Origin: Archangium lansingense
GTDB taxonomy: Bacteria > Myxococcota > Myxococcia > Myxococcales > Myxococcaceae
Assembly (NCBI RefSeq): GCF_026626635.1
Contig: NZ_JAPNKA010000001.1
Location: forward strand, 1,860,001-1,924,000
Direction: 5' to 3'
DNA length: 64,000 nt
How positions within the stretch are numbered: the stretch's first letter is position 1; every line of letters starts with the position of its first letter. The notes under the pieces were generated by a model, which saw nothing but the letters and a program-made list of their open reading frames with translations, did no database searches and was not told where the DNA came from. Below are positions 36,060 through 45,083 of this stretch, piece after piece. Both the position numbers and the translations under genes were made by a program.

Positions 36060-39000
36060 ATGTTGATTGCCATGAGTACTCATTCCCGATTCTTCGCGGC
36101 CGCTTTGCTCATGGCCGCTCTTGTCACGGGTTGTAACTGTGGTGGTACGCCCAACCCTCAGCCAGACGCTGGTGTGGATGCAGGAGGTGACGCCGGTACA
36201 GGCGATGGCGATGGCGGTACGGATGGCGGCGATGGCGGCGGTGGCGACCCGGTGAATCCGGATCCGCTTCCGGAGGATCCGTTCGGTGACCCTCCGGGCC
36301 CGAAGAATCCCACCAACGGAGGGATCGACACGGACTGCGACGGTCTCACGGACGAGGAGGAGTACGGCAACGTCTATCCCGGCGGTCTGAGGACCGATCC
36401 GAGCAAGTGGGACACCGACGGCGACAACATTCGCGATGGTGTCGAGGCGGGCCGCACCTCCACGGTGAACGGGAGCGCGGAGTGCCAGGCCATCTTCCTC
36501 GCGGACACGGAGCCGTCGAGCCGGACGAACCCGACCATCCTGGACACGGATGGAGACGGCCTGTTCGACGGTCTGGAGGATCGCAACCGCAACGGCAAGG
36601 TGGACTCGGCCGAGACGGACCCGGCCAACCGCGACATGGACGGTGACGGTCTGGTGGATGGCGTGGAGGACGCCAACAAGAACGGCCAGAAGGACTCCAC
36701 CGAGACCGACCCGCGCATGCGCGACACGGACGGTGATGGCCTCTCGGACTCCATCGAGAAGAACATCACCGGGACGGATCCGCTCGTCGCCGACACGGAT
36801 GGGGACTCGTGCCGGGACGGTGCCGAGGACATCAACGGCAACGGCCAGAAGGACTCGGGCGAGACCAACCCGCTGGATAGCAACGACTGCGGCGGGAGCG
36901 CCTCCCAGGACAAGGACAGCGATGGCGTGCCGGACCACATCGAGGACGCCAATGGTAACGGCGTGAAGGACGGGACCGAGACCGACCTCAACAACGCGGA
37001 CACGGACGGGGATGGCCTGAAGGACGGCGTGGAGGACCGCAACCGCAACGGCCTGGTGGACTCGGGCGAGAGCGACCCGCGCCTGAAGGACACGGACTGC
37101 GACGGTCTGCTCGACGGCGCGGACCAGGCCTCCTACAAGGGCGAGGACACCAACGGCAATGGCACGCGTGAGGCGGGCGAGACGGACCCGGCCAATCGCG
37201 ACACGGACGGGGACGGCCTGTTGGATGGCGTGGAGCGCGGCATTTCCGCCGCTTCGGCGCCCATCACCACCTGCGGCTACCCGGGCGACGTGGACCCGAC
37301 CACCACCACGGATCCGGTGGACGCCGACTCGGACAACGACGGCATCGCCGATGGCGCCGAGGACTCGAACCAGAACGGCCAGAAGGATCCGGGCGAGCTG
37401 GATCCGCGCAACGGCTCCGACGGTGCTCCCACCACCCCGGCCGGCCAGGCCTGCGCGGCGCAGAACCTGCGGCAGGTCGTCTTCAAGGAGGACAGCGGCG
37501 CGGACATCCGCCTGGCGCTCCGGCCCACCTTCCAGGAGGTGAAGCAGATCGTCATCGGCGGCAATAGCCGTGGCTACGTCGGCTACGACGATACGAACAA
37601 GGTGGCCTTCGTTGCCTACAAGCGGGGCCAGGCGGGATCCTCCACCACGGTGGTGGGTGACGAAGCGTTCGTGCGCGCTCAGTTCTCTCCCTCGGTGACG
37701 TCGGCCACCACCCAGACCTTCACCACCTGGGACGGCCATCCCGCGCTGCAGGCCGTCTACGACCAGAGCGCGGGCACCAACCTGCGCGACTACGCCAACG
37801 ATGTGGCCAACGATCTCGTCGGCGCGGGGGCCGGGACGCTCACGGGTGGCTCGAACGTGGCCGGGCCGCACAAGCTCCAGGTGCAGTATGTCCACCGCTC
37901 CAACTCGAGCGTGCTGGTGGTGGTGGCCATCACCAACCGTGACCTCTTCAAGGAGCCGGGGCTCTTCGTCATGAACGACACCTCGGGCGGCACGGCGCTG
38001 GCCCAGTTCGGTGACGCGGACGCGGTGCAGTGCGAGACCTTCACCACCGGTAACGGCATGGCCGACTTCCTCTTCGTGGTGGATGACAGCGGCTCCATGG
38101 CGACGTCCCAGAAGGCCCTGGGCGACGCCGCCAACGCCGTGGAGAACCGGCTGGGCAACTCAACGCTCGACTGGCGCATCGCCATGGTGACCTCGACCTA
38201 TACGCAGTCGGGGGCTGCCAACTCGAACGTGTTCCGGGGCTTCACCACCAACATCAATCAGTTCAAGGCGTGGTTGCAGGAGAACCCCACGCCTCCATGC
38301 CCCGACCCCACCCAGGGCTGCTGGATTGGCACCAACGGCTCCAGCGATGAGCGGACCCTGCAAAGTGCGCGCGCCGCAGTGGACTACATGACCAACGCCA
38401 GTACGCCCGCGGCCAAGAGGTACCGCCCCGGGGCCCGGCTGGTGGTCATCATCCTCACCGACGTGCGCGACACGGGCGACAGCACGCCCGTCAGCACGTA
38501 CATCGACTACTTCATGGGCGCCAACCCCATCACCCAGCTCATCCCGATGCACGGCATCATCTGTGACCCCGCCGGTGGCGGCGAGTGCTACCCGGGCGAG
38601 CCCATCAATGATCTCCGGCACGTGGAGGTCATCCAGGCCACGGGCGGCCTCGTGGGCAGCATCCGCACGACCACGTCCATCCAGAACACCATCAACGCCA
38701 TCATGGACAGCGTGATTGGCTCCACGGGTTACCGGACGCTCAAGCCGCCGATTGGTGCCTCGGTGCGGGTGGCCATGGAGGCGGTGCAGAACTCCACGCT
38801 GTGCCCGCCGGGCGACTTGCCCCGCAGCCGCGTCAACGGCTTCGACGTGGACGGCGTCAGCCGGGCGCTGGCCTTCTACGGCGCGTGCCGTCCGGCCACG
38901 GCGGGCACGACGAAGGCCGCCATCTCCTACCGCTACTGGAGCGACCTCACGCCGAACAAGGATGGCAACCCGCCGCCCTGCTCGACGGACACGGGCTACT

Positions 39001-39422
39001 ACGACCCGTCGCAGGCGGACTTCTGCAAGGGCAACCTCACGTGCAACCGGCAGACGAACCGGTGCGAGTGCCCCTCGGACTGCGGCGGTGGCGGCTCGGC
39101 GAGCGAGGTGTGCAACACCAGCAAGGACGTGTGCGACTTCACCTGCGCAGCGGACTGCGGTGGCACCTGCGGCAGCTTCCAGGCGTGCAACATGAACACG
39201 TGCAGCTGCCAGTGCGTGCAGAGCGCCACGTGCGCGCCGGGCTTCAAGTTCGACCCGGCGGCCTGCGGCTGCGTCTGTGACACGGGGGCGCTCAACTGCG
39301 GCGCCACCTACCAGGCCGACGCCAACGCCTGCGCCTGCGTCTGCAAGGACAACTGCGGTGGTTGCGGTCCGGGCCTGGCTTGCAGCCAGAGCCTCTGCCG
39401 CTGCGAGCCGAAGCTGAACTGA
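36060..39422 (+). CDS. cglD: CglD-like gliding motility lipoprotein with TSP3 repeats, vWA domain and Cys-rich tail
   Basis: Large outer-membrane lipoprotein of 1120 residues resembling the adventurous-gliding protein CglD of Myxococcus, which acts at the cell surface as part of the motility/adhesion complex. The signal ends LVTGC with Cys25. An Asp/Gly-rich stretch leads into calcium-binding thrombospondin type 3 repeats (about 88-460) of the form DTDGDGLxDGxE. A vWA domain follows, with MIDAS D675-D676-S677-G678-S679 in VVDDSGSM. The C-terminus (about 985-1120) is a Cys-rich EGF-like region. The ATG at 36060 has no clear ribosome site; ATG 36072 is the alternative. Gene identity rests on architecture and remembered family, so the symbol is provisional. 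Confidence 0.75.
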   Translation: MLIAMSTHSRFFAAALLMAALVTGCNCGGTPNPQPDAGVDAGGDAGTGDGDGGTDGGDGGGGDPVNPDPLPEDPFGDPPGPKNPTNGGIDTDCDGLTDEEEYGNVYPGGLRTDPSKWDTDGDNIRDGVEAGRTSTVNGSAECQAIFLADTEPSSRTNPTILDTDGDGLFDGLEDRNRNGKVDSAETDPANRDMDGDGLVDGVEDANKNGQKDSTETDPRMRDTDGDGLSDSIEKNITGTDPLVADTDGDSCRDGAEDINGNGQKDSGETNPLDSNDCGGSASQDKDSDGVPDHIEDANGNGVKDGTETDLNNADTDGDGLKDGVEDRNRNGLVDSGESDPRLKDTDCDGLLDGADQASYKGEDTNGNGTREAGETDPANRDTDGDGLLDGVERGISAASAPITTCGYPGDVDPTTTTDPVDADSDNDGIADGAEDSNQNGQKDPGELDPRNGSDGAPTTPAGQACAAQNLRQVVFKEDSGADIRLALRPTFQEVKQIVIGGNSRGYVGYDDTNKVAFVAYKRGQAGSSTTVVGDEAFVRAQFSPSVTSATTQTFTTWDGHPALQAVYDQSAGTNLRDYANDVANDLVGAGAGTLTGGSNVAGPHKLQVQYVHRSNSSVLVVVAITNRDLFKEPGLFVMNDTSGGTALAQFGDADAVQCETFTTGNGMADFLFVVDDSGSMATSQKALGDAANAVENRLGNSTLDWRIAMVTSTYTQSGAANSNVFRGFTTNINQFKAWLQENPTPPCPDPTQGCWIGTNGSSDERTLQSARAAVDYMTNASTPAAKRYRPGARLVVIILTDVRDTGDSTPVSTYIDYFMGANPITQLIPMHGIICDPAGGGECYPGEPINDLRHVEVIQATGGLVGSIRTTTSIQNTINAIMDSVIGSTGYRTLKPPIGASVRVAMEAVQNSTLCPPGDLPRSRVNGFDVDGVSRALAFYGACRPATAGTTKAAISYRYWSDLTPNKDGNPPPCSTDTGYYDPSQADFCKGNLTCNRQTNRCECPSDCGGGGSASEVCNTSKDVCDFTCAADCGGTCGSFQACNMNTCSCQCVQSATCAPGFKFDPAACGCVCDTGALNCGATYQADANACACVCKDNCGGCGPGLACSQSLCRCEPKLN

Positions 39423-39441
39423 GCGCTCCCTCGAGGAGCAG

Positions 39442-39517
39442 CCCCGGCGGGCTCATCGCTCGCCGGGGTGTTCAGAGACCGGGCCGGAAGCCGCTGAAGC
39501 TCAGCGGTCTCCGGCCC
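39442..39517. terminator. Two adjacent hairpins between cglD and a convergent methyltransferase gene
   Basis: First, CCCCGGCG (39442-39449) pairs with CGCCGGGG (39461-39468) over an 11-base loop. Second, GGGCCGGA (39481-39488) with TCCGGCCC (39510-39517), continued by CCGCTGA/TCAGCGG around an AGC loop, gives a near-perfect 17-bp stem with one mismatch. They fill the gap between two convergent genes and probably end transcription in both directions. Confidence 0.6.
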
Positions 39518-39525
39518 GCGGTGTT

Positions 39526-40269
39526 TCAGGGCTTCGTCGCCACTCCGCCATTCATGTACGGGGGCATGTCGGCGGGCGGCTCCGGGTTGCGCCAGACAGC
39601 GACTGGCTGGATGCCGTCCTCGGTGAGCTTCCACGGCCCGAGCACCGCCGCGAGCTGCTCCGCGGTGCGCATGTGGAAGCCAGGGCCCATCATCTTCACC
39701 AGCTCGGGATGATCCAGGGCCTTGGGGCTGTCGCAGTCGAAGGCGATGAAGCTGCCCGGCGGCGCCAGGTCGTAGAGCTGCTGGAACGAGGCGCGGACCT
39801 GCTCGTCCGTCATGAAGGCCTCGACGCCCACCACGATGATGCCCAGCCGGCGCAGGGGGCCGAGCACCTGCCTCACCGTTCCCAGGTCGAGCGTGGACAG
39901 GTTCGTGGCGTCGCACCGGATGTAGCCCGTGCCCGGCACGCCAGCGAGGATGCGCTGGCCCAGCGCCACGTTGGAGTCATCAATGTCCGTGTACAGCACG
40001 CGCGCTCCGGGCACTGTCTCGTGGACATTGCCCTGCGTGGGCAGGCCGGCGCCCAGCACGAGGAACTGATCCACACCCTGGGCTTGGATGTAGCGCGAGG
40101 CCCGCCCGATGAAGCCTCTCAACGCGCGGAACACCGGACGGAAGTCCTTGAAGACAGCCTCGAAGGCCTTCGCCGCCGCCACGTCGACGGGGTAGTGGTG
40201 ATTGCCTCCGAGCCAGTAGTCGAACATCCGGCCCGTGTTGGGCACTGTCGGCTCCGCTTCGTGACTCAT
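39526..40269 (-). CDS. SAM-dependent methyltransferase, PF04672/DUF574 type
   Basis: 247 residues. The SAM loop FLVLGAGLPTQGNVHE is near 70-85, with YTDIDDSN as the acidic ribose-binding strand, and FDCDSPKALDHP later. The N-terminal NTGRMFDYWLGGNHHYPVD is the hallmark of this family. The group is common in Actinobacteria, in natural-product and regulatory contexts, and is unusual in Proteobacteria, so acquisition is possible. A GGGAGGAAGAC ribosome site sits immediately before the ATG at 40269. The acceptor substrate is unknown. Confidence 0.85.
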   Translation of the reverse strand: MSHEAEPTVPNTGRMFDYWLGGNHHYPVDVAAAKAFEAVFKDFRPVFRALRGFIGRASRYIQAQGVDQFLVLGAGLPTQGNVHETVPGARVLYTDIDDSNVALGQRILAGVPGTGYIRCDATNLSTLDLGTVRQVLGPLRRLGIIVVGVEAFMTDEQVRASFQQLYDLAPPGSFIAFDCDSPKALDHPELVKMMGPGFHMRTAEQLAAVLGPWKLTEDGIQPVAVWRNPEPPADMPPYMNGGVATKP

Positions 40270-40395
40270 GTCTTCCTCCCTCTCCCGCACGGCGGGTGCG
40301 GGCGTGACCATAGCCGACGGGAAAGTCATGTGCCGGGGCTGTTAGAGTCACCCGCGCCGGAAGCCCGGCCCCCCACTCTGTTACGGAGCTCATCA

Positions 40396-41145
40396 ATGCA
40401 GAGCCGATTTCCCCTCGCCCTGGCTGCGACGCTGCTTGGCGCGGCCTCCCTGTCCGCTTGTGGCACCACCCCCGCCGAAGATCTGGAGCGCGTCACCTTC
40501 CCCGCACGCGACGACTTCCCGGGACTGAGCAGCGTGGATGCCCTGTCTTCCCTCTCGCGCACCTATACGTTCGATCCAGGCCTGGAGCGGAGCCACCTCT
40601 ACGTGCAGATCTTCAGCGCCTCGCTCGGGCATGACCACGTGGTCCGCGCTACGGACTGGTGGGGCTCGCTTGCCTTTGACCCGGCCAACCTGTCTGGCTG
40701 TGCTGTCTCGGTGACGGTGCAGGTGGAGGGGCTCGAGCCCGAGCGTGATGAGATGCGGGACCTGACGGGACAGGATCGCGTCTCCCAGAGTGACCGGGAT
40801 CAGATTCGCGAGCACCTGAGGGCCAAGGACCAGCTCAACCTGGAGGAGCACAAGACGCTCGAGTTCACCTCGAAGTCCTGTGCGCTCACCGGTGAGAAGG
40901 GGGCGGCCGGGCTCTCGAGGGTGGAGGTGACGGGAGAGCTGAAGCTGCGTGGCGTCACCCGCGAGGTGAAGCTGCCGCTGGAGGTGGCGGTGGACGAGGA
41001 GCAGGTGGCGGCCCGGGGCGTGCTGACGACTCGCCACTCGGACTTCGGCTTCGAGCCCTATTCGATGATGGGCGGGCTCTTCAAGAACAAGGACGAGCTC
41101 TACTTCGTCGTCGACGTGCGCGGGCGGCGCGTGGCCGGCAAGTGA
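40396..41145 (+). CDS. YceI-family lipoprotein
   Basis: 249-residue lipoprotein with a signal ending LSAC (Cys22). The mature region is an eight-strand lipocalin-like barrel of the YceI type, with HLYVQIFSASLGHDHV near the start and the closing DFGFEPYSMMGG block. YceI proteins bind isoprenoid or quinone-like lipids in their cavity and are periplasmic; the specific ligand here is unknown. GGAG lies 7 bp before the ATG. It converges with the DUF2914 gene across a terminator-like hairpin. Confidence 0.85.
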   Translation: MQSRFPLALAATLLGAASLSACGTTPAEDLERVTFPARDDFPGLSSVDALSSLSRTYTFDPGLERSHLYVQIFSASLGHDHVVRATDWWGSLAFDPANLSGCAVSVTVQVEGLEPERDEMRDLTGQDRVSQSDRDQIREHLRAKDQLNLEEHKTLEFTSKSCALTGEKGAAGLSRVEVTGELKLRGVTREVKLPLEVAVDEEQVAARGVLTTRHSDFGFEPYSMMGGLFKNKDELYFVVDVRGRRVAGK

Positions 41146-41173
41146 GGGAGTGAAGCCGGGCGGGGTCCGCATC

Positions 41174-41197
41174 CTCCCCTGGGGGAGTCCAGGGGAG
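41174..41197. terminator. Hairpin between convergent yceI-like and DUF2914 genes
   Basis: CTCCCCTGG (41174-41182) pairs fully with CCAGGGGAG (41189-41197) around a GGGAGT loop. No T-run follows on either strand. It sits 28 bp after the YceI stop and 30 bp from the DUF2914 stop, so it likely serves both. Confidence 0.6.
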
Positions 41198-41227
41198 AAG
41201 CGGTCTCTTCCGTGCGGCCGAGGGGTG

Positions 41228-41611
41228 TTACTGGACCTGCACCTGGAAGCTGGTGCTGCCCAGCTCGGCGCCGTCCGTGCCAACGACCTTCGCCGTCCAG
41301 GCGCCGGAGTCACCCGCGCGGAAGGTGCGGTAGGCGTGCGTGCGGTACGAGGCACGGGGCACCTTCAGCTCCGTCTTGGAGACTTCCTTGCCGTCCTTGG
41401 ACCAGATGATGTTCACGGTGCCGGGCTCCACGTCGGTGAGCTTGGTGGCGGCGTAGATGCGGGTGTTGGGGGCAACGGTGAAGCTGTCGGAGGTGCCGAC
41501 GATCTCGTACTTCTCGACCCCGGTGCCGACCTTCACGGTGGCCTCGGCGGCGTAGGCGGTGGTGGTGAGCAGCAGGGCAGGCAGCAGGAGCTTCAGGGCG
41601 TTCTTGAGCAT
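41228..41611 (-). CDS. DUF2914-domain secreted protein
   Basis: 127 residues with a clear signal peptide ending after AYA (about 1-21). The mature domain is small and beta-rich, with WSKDGKEVSKTELKVP and YRTHAYRTFRAGDSGAWTAKV, consistent with a DUF2914-type immunoglobulin-like fold often found on secreted or membrane-associated proteins. GAGGAC lies 6 bp before the ATG. It starts 26 bp after the cyclase-ATPase stop on the same strand, so the two may be co-transcribed. Function unknown. Confidence 0.8.
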   Translation of the reverse strand: MLKNALKLLLPALLLTTTAYAAEATVKVGTGVEKYEIVGTSDSFTVAPNTRIYAATKLTDVEPGTVNIIWSKDGKEVSKTELKVPRASYRTHAYRTFRAGDSGAWTAKVVGTDGAELGSTSFQVQVQ

Positions 41612-41637
41612 GAGTGTGTCCTCGGTGAGAGGAGCAC

Positions 41638-44600
41638 CTACGCTAGTCTATCTCCCTGACGCGTCGAGCTTTCGGTGTGCCGGCTGGCCTCCTCCATGAG
41701 CGTGCGGTGGGCGGGGATGGACAGGAACGAGCGCCGCAGCCCTTCGTCGTGAATCTTCTCCGCCCATTCCTGGAGTTGACGATGGGCCGTCTCCAGGAGC
41801 CGGGCCGCGCGGGTGTCCTCCAACTCCCGGAGGACACGGAAGCACGTCAGCCACATCCCGAAGGGCTCCTCCACCCCGCGGAGGGGGCCCTGCTCCAGGT
41901 GCGTGAGGAGCTCCTCGGCGTACTCTCGCGCCTTTTGTTGCTCGCCGGCTGCCAATGCCACGGCGGCCAGGCCCGCGACAGACTCCATCTCCAGGTGCCG
42001 CATGCGCGTCTCCACCCGGATTCGACGGGCCTGCTGGTACGACTCCCGGGCCTCGGGCAGTCGCCCCAGGGAGAACAGCGCATGGCCTCGGCACATCCAC
42101 GCATAGCCCTGGTAGCGAGGGCTGCCAACCTCCTGGCTGATGCGCAGGGCGTGCTCGGCGGTCTCGAGCGTGGCGGAAGCATCCCCCAAGTGGTGGAGGA
42201 TGAGCGCCAGCATGCTGAGGTCCACACACTCCCAGAAGCGGTAGCCGATGACGCGGCTGAACTGGAGGGTCTGCTCGAGCTCGGCCCTGGCTCCAGAGAA
42301 GTCGCCCAGGGTCTTGCGCACATACCCCAGGTGCCGCATGGCGGAGAACTCGAGCCAGCGATTGCCCATGGCCCGGCAGAAGGGGAGCACCCGCTGGATG
42401 TAGCTGAGGCTCGGCTCCAGGTCTCCCAGCTCGTTGAGGGTCGCGCTGAGGTTGAGCACGCTCTCCACTTCGATCTGCTCGAGCCGCGTGGATTCGGCGA
42501 GTGCCAGGCTTCGCTCGAACTGGGTCCGGGCGCTCTCGAAGTCCCCCTGGTGGTGGCGCAGCATCCGTCCCCACCGCAGGTGAGCGAGTGCCTCGCTGGC
42601 CACGTCCCCTGTCTCCTGGGCCAGCTGGATGGCCTTGCGCACCGCCTCCACGCCCTCGGTGACCTCCCCAATCTCCGCGGCATAGAGGGCACGGCGCAGG
42701 GCCACCTCGGTCTGCCGCCGCACGTCGCCGAGCAGCTCGGCCAGCGCCTCCATCAGCTCCAGGTCCAGCCGCTGCGCCTGTCGCTCGCCGAGCACGCCGT
42801 GGACCTTCTCGAGTGCGGCCACGATGGCGTAGCGCTCGGGGAGGTCCGCCTCGGACGTCACGTCCAGGGCCCGGTCCAGGAAGGCGCGTGCCTCCGCGTT
42901 GGCGAACAGGGACAGCGCTTCCTCTCCTGCGCGCCGCAGGTAGGTGGCCGCCCGGGCTCCCTGTCCGGAGGCCTCCAGGTGGTCGGCGATGAGTCCGAGG
43001 TGCTCCCGGGAGCGCTCGCCTCCACGGGCCAGCAGCCACTCGGCGATGCGTCCATGGAAGGTACGCCGCTCGCGCTTGAGCACCGTGTCGTAGGTGACCT
43101 CGCGCACGATGGCGTGCTTGAAGATGTACTCGCGTGCCCCGGCGAAGGCGGGAGTGGACTGCTCGAAGATGAGCTCGCGCTCCTGGAGGGCGGCCAGGGC
43201 CTCGTGGACGGGGATGTGGGGCTCCTCGCCCTGGCCCATCCGCTCGAGCGCCTCGTCCCAGAAGATGCGTCCCACCACCGAGGCCCGCTGGAGGATTTCC
43301 CGCTCATGGGCAGGAAGGCTGTCCAGCCGGGACTGGAGGACGCCGCTGAGCGTGGAGGGCACCTTGAGCGAGGTGAGCCGGCGTGGCTCGACGCGCCAGC
43401 GCTCCCCCTCCGTGAGGATGACGCCTTCCTCGAGCAGCATCTGGATGAGCTCCTCGAGGTAGAAGGGATTGCCCTCGGCGCGCGAGACCACGAGCTCGTG
43501 GAGGGCAGGAGGGATGGCTTCCACCTTGCGCAGCAGCTCCGCCACGAGCCGGTGGCTGTCCAGCTGGGAGAGCGGCCGCAGCTCGAGCCGGACGTGGTGT
43601 GGGGCGGTGGCCCATTGCGGACGCCGCTCGAAGAACTCGGGCCGCGCGGTGCACAGCACGAGGAGCCGCGCCGGCGCGAGCGTCTGGAGCAGGCGCTCCA
43701 GCAAGTCCAGCGCGCTGTCGTCGGCCCAGTGAATGTCCTCCAGGAAGAGGACCATGGGCTCGCGGCTGAGCAGGGCCTGGAAGTATTCGCTGAGGGCGAC
43801 GAGGCCGCGGGCCCGGAGACCCTGCTCGTCCAGGGGCGTGCCCTTCAAGAGGGGGCTGTCGCTGAAGTCGAAGCCGATGAGGGAGCCCGCCAGGTGGGCG
43901 CGGAAGCGACTGGAGGTCTCCGGGCCGAGCGCCTCGAAGAAGCTCTCCTCCAGCCGGGCACGCACCACGCTGGGCAGGTCGCTCTCCTGGACCTGGAGGT
44001 GGAAGGAGAACAAGTCCCGCAGCAGGGCGTTGGGGTGCCTGCGCATCTCCGGGCTGGCGCGGCCGCGCAGACACAGAGGCGGCTCCGGCAGGGACTCCAG
44101 CCACGTCTCGAACTCGCCGAGGAGCCGGGACTTGCCGATGCCCGCCTCGCCGGTGAGGGTGACGCGCTGGCAACCTTCCCCGGAGAGCGCCGCGGACAGG
44201 GCCGTGCGCAGGTGGCGCGACTCATCCTCGCGCCCCACCAGCCGGGCCCAGATGCCGTCCAGGCCGCGCCCCTGGCGCTGGAAGGTGCGCGGCCGGGCCG
44301 CCGTCACCCGGTACACCTGGAGCGGCTCCTGCTTGCCCTTGAGCCGGAGGGGCGGCCGGGGCTCGGACTCGAAGGCGCCGCTCACGAGGCGGTACGTCGC
44401 GTGGGAGATGAGGATGGCACCCTCGGGGGCGGCCTGCTCCAGGCGGCTGGCCGTGTTGACGGTGTCTCCCATCACCGTGAGCTCGCCGAGTGTGCCCACC
44501 ACGCCCAGGAGGACAGGGCCGGTGTGGATGCCGATGCGCATGCGCAGGCCCTCGGGGGGGCCGGCGAGGAAGGAGTCGAGCTGGGCCTGGATGTCCAGGG

Positions 44601-44973
44601 CGGCGTGGAGGGCCTGCTCCGCGTCGTCCTCGCGCGCGCCGTCCGCGCCCCAGAGCGCCATCACGGCATCGCCGATGTGCTTGTCGATGCGCCCCCCGTG
44701 CCGGACGATGGCCGCATCCACGCGCGCCCAGAGCTGGTTCATCAGCTCGCTGACGTCCTCCGGGTCCATCTGCTCGCTCATGGCGGTGAAGCCGCAGAGG
44801 TCGCCGAAGAGCACCGTGACGTGTCGGCGCTCCAGGGGAACGCGGGAGGCGAGGGTCGCGAGCCGTGCGCGAAGAGCCGCGAGCGCGGCCTCGGTGGCCT
44901 CATGGCCCAAGATGGGGCGCTGGGCCTCCAGCATGGCCATGCCCTGCTCGAGCAGGTCGCGTTCTTTGCTCAT
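41638..44973 (-). CDS. Class III nucleotidyl cyclase-AAA ATPase-TPR regulator
   Basis: 1111 residues. An N-terminal class III cyclase domain (about 45-225) has both metal Asp residues (D58 in FGDLCGFTAM, D102 in IGDAVMALWG), the purine-selecting D169 in TVMGDTVN, and transition-state N172 and R176, so adenylate cyclase activity is plausible. A STAND/AAA_16 ATPase domain follows (about 245-600) with Walker A GEAGIGKS (K280). The C-terminal half (about 700-1100) is a TPR-rich helical array. Such proteins occur in multiple copies in myxobacteria, and their triggers are unknown. A GGGAGGACG ribosome site precedes the ATG. Confidence 0.88.
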   Translation of the reverse strand: MSKERDLLEQGMAMLEAQRPILGHEATEAALAALRARLATLASRVPLERRHVTVLFGDLCGFTAMSEQMDPEDVSELMNQLWARVDAAIVRHGGRIDKHIGDAVMALWGADGAREDDAEQALHAALDIQAQLDSFLAGPPEGLRMRIGIHTGPVLLGVVGTLGELTVMGDTVNTASRLEQAAPEGAILISHATYRLVSGAFESEPRPPLRLKGKQEPLQVYRVTAARPRTFQRQGRGLDGIWARLVGREDESRHLRTALSAALSGEGCQRVTLTGEAGIGKSRLLGEFETWLESLPEPPLCLRGRASPEMRRHPNALLRDLFSFHLQVQESDLPSVVRARLEESFFEALGPETSSRFRAHLAGSLIGFDFSDSPLLKGTPLDEQGLRARGLVALSEYFQALLSREPMVLFLEDIHWADDSALDLLERLLQTLAPARLLVLCTARPEFFERRPQWATAPHHVRLELRPLSQLDSHRLVAELLRKVEAIPPALHELVVSRAEGNPFYLEELIQMLLEEGVILTEGERWRVEPRRLTSLKVPSTLSGVLQSRLDSLPAHEREILQRASVVGRIFWDEALERMGQGEEPHIPVHEALAALQERELIFEQSTPAFAGAREYIFKHAIVREVTYDTVLKRERRTFHGRIAEWLLARGGERSREHLGLIADHLEASGQGARAATYLRRAGEEALSLFANAEARAFLDRALDVTSEADLPERYAIVAALEKVHGVLGERQAQRLDLELMEALAELLGDVRRQTEVALRRALYAAEIGEVTEGVEAVRKAIQLAQETGDVASEALAHLRWGRMLRHHQGDFESARTQFERSLALAESTRLEQIEVESVLNLSATLNELGDLEPSLSYIQRVLPFCRAMGNRWLEFSAMRHLGYVRKTLGDFSGARAELEQTLQFSRVIGYRFWECVDLSMLALILHHLGDASATLETAEHALRISQEVGSPRYQGYAWMCRGHALFSLGRLPEARESYQQARRIRVETRMRHLEMESVAGLAAVALAAGEQQKAREYAEELLTHLEQGPLRGVEEPFGMWLTCFRVLRELEDTRAARLLETAHRQLQEWAEKIHDEGLRRSFLSIPAHRTLMEEASRHTESSTRQGDRLA

Positions 44974-45083
44974 CGTCCTCCCAGAGCCGGCATGGGCCGT
45001 ATTTCACCACATGACCGGCTCTCGACCCACCAGCATAACGGGGAGGATCAGGGCCTGCCACCTACATGGAGTGAGGAGCGCCC

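Noticed and set aside
36057..37895. A 612-codon minus-strand frame opposite the CglD-like gene, with a repetitive hydrophobic sequence.
   Set aside because: Its repeats are the reverse complement of the DxDGDG repeats, not a separate gene.
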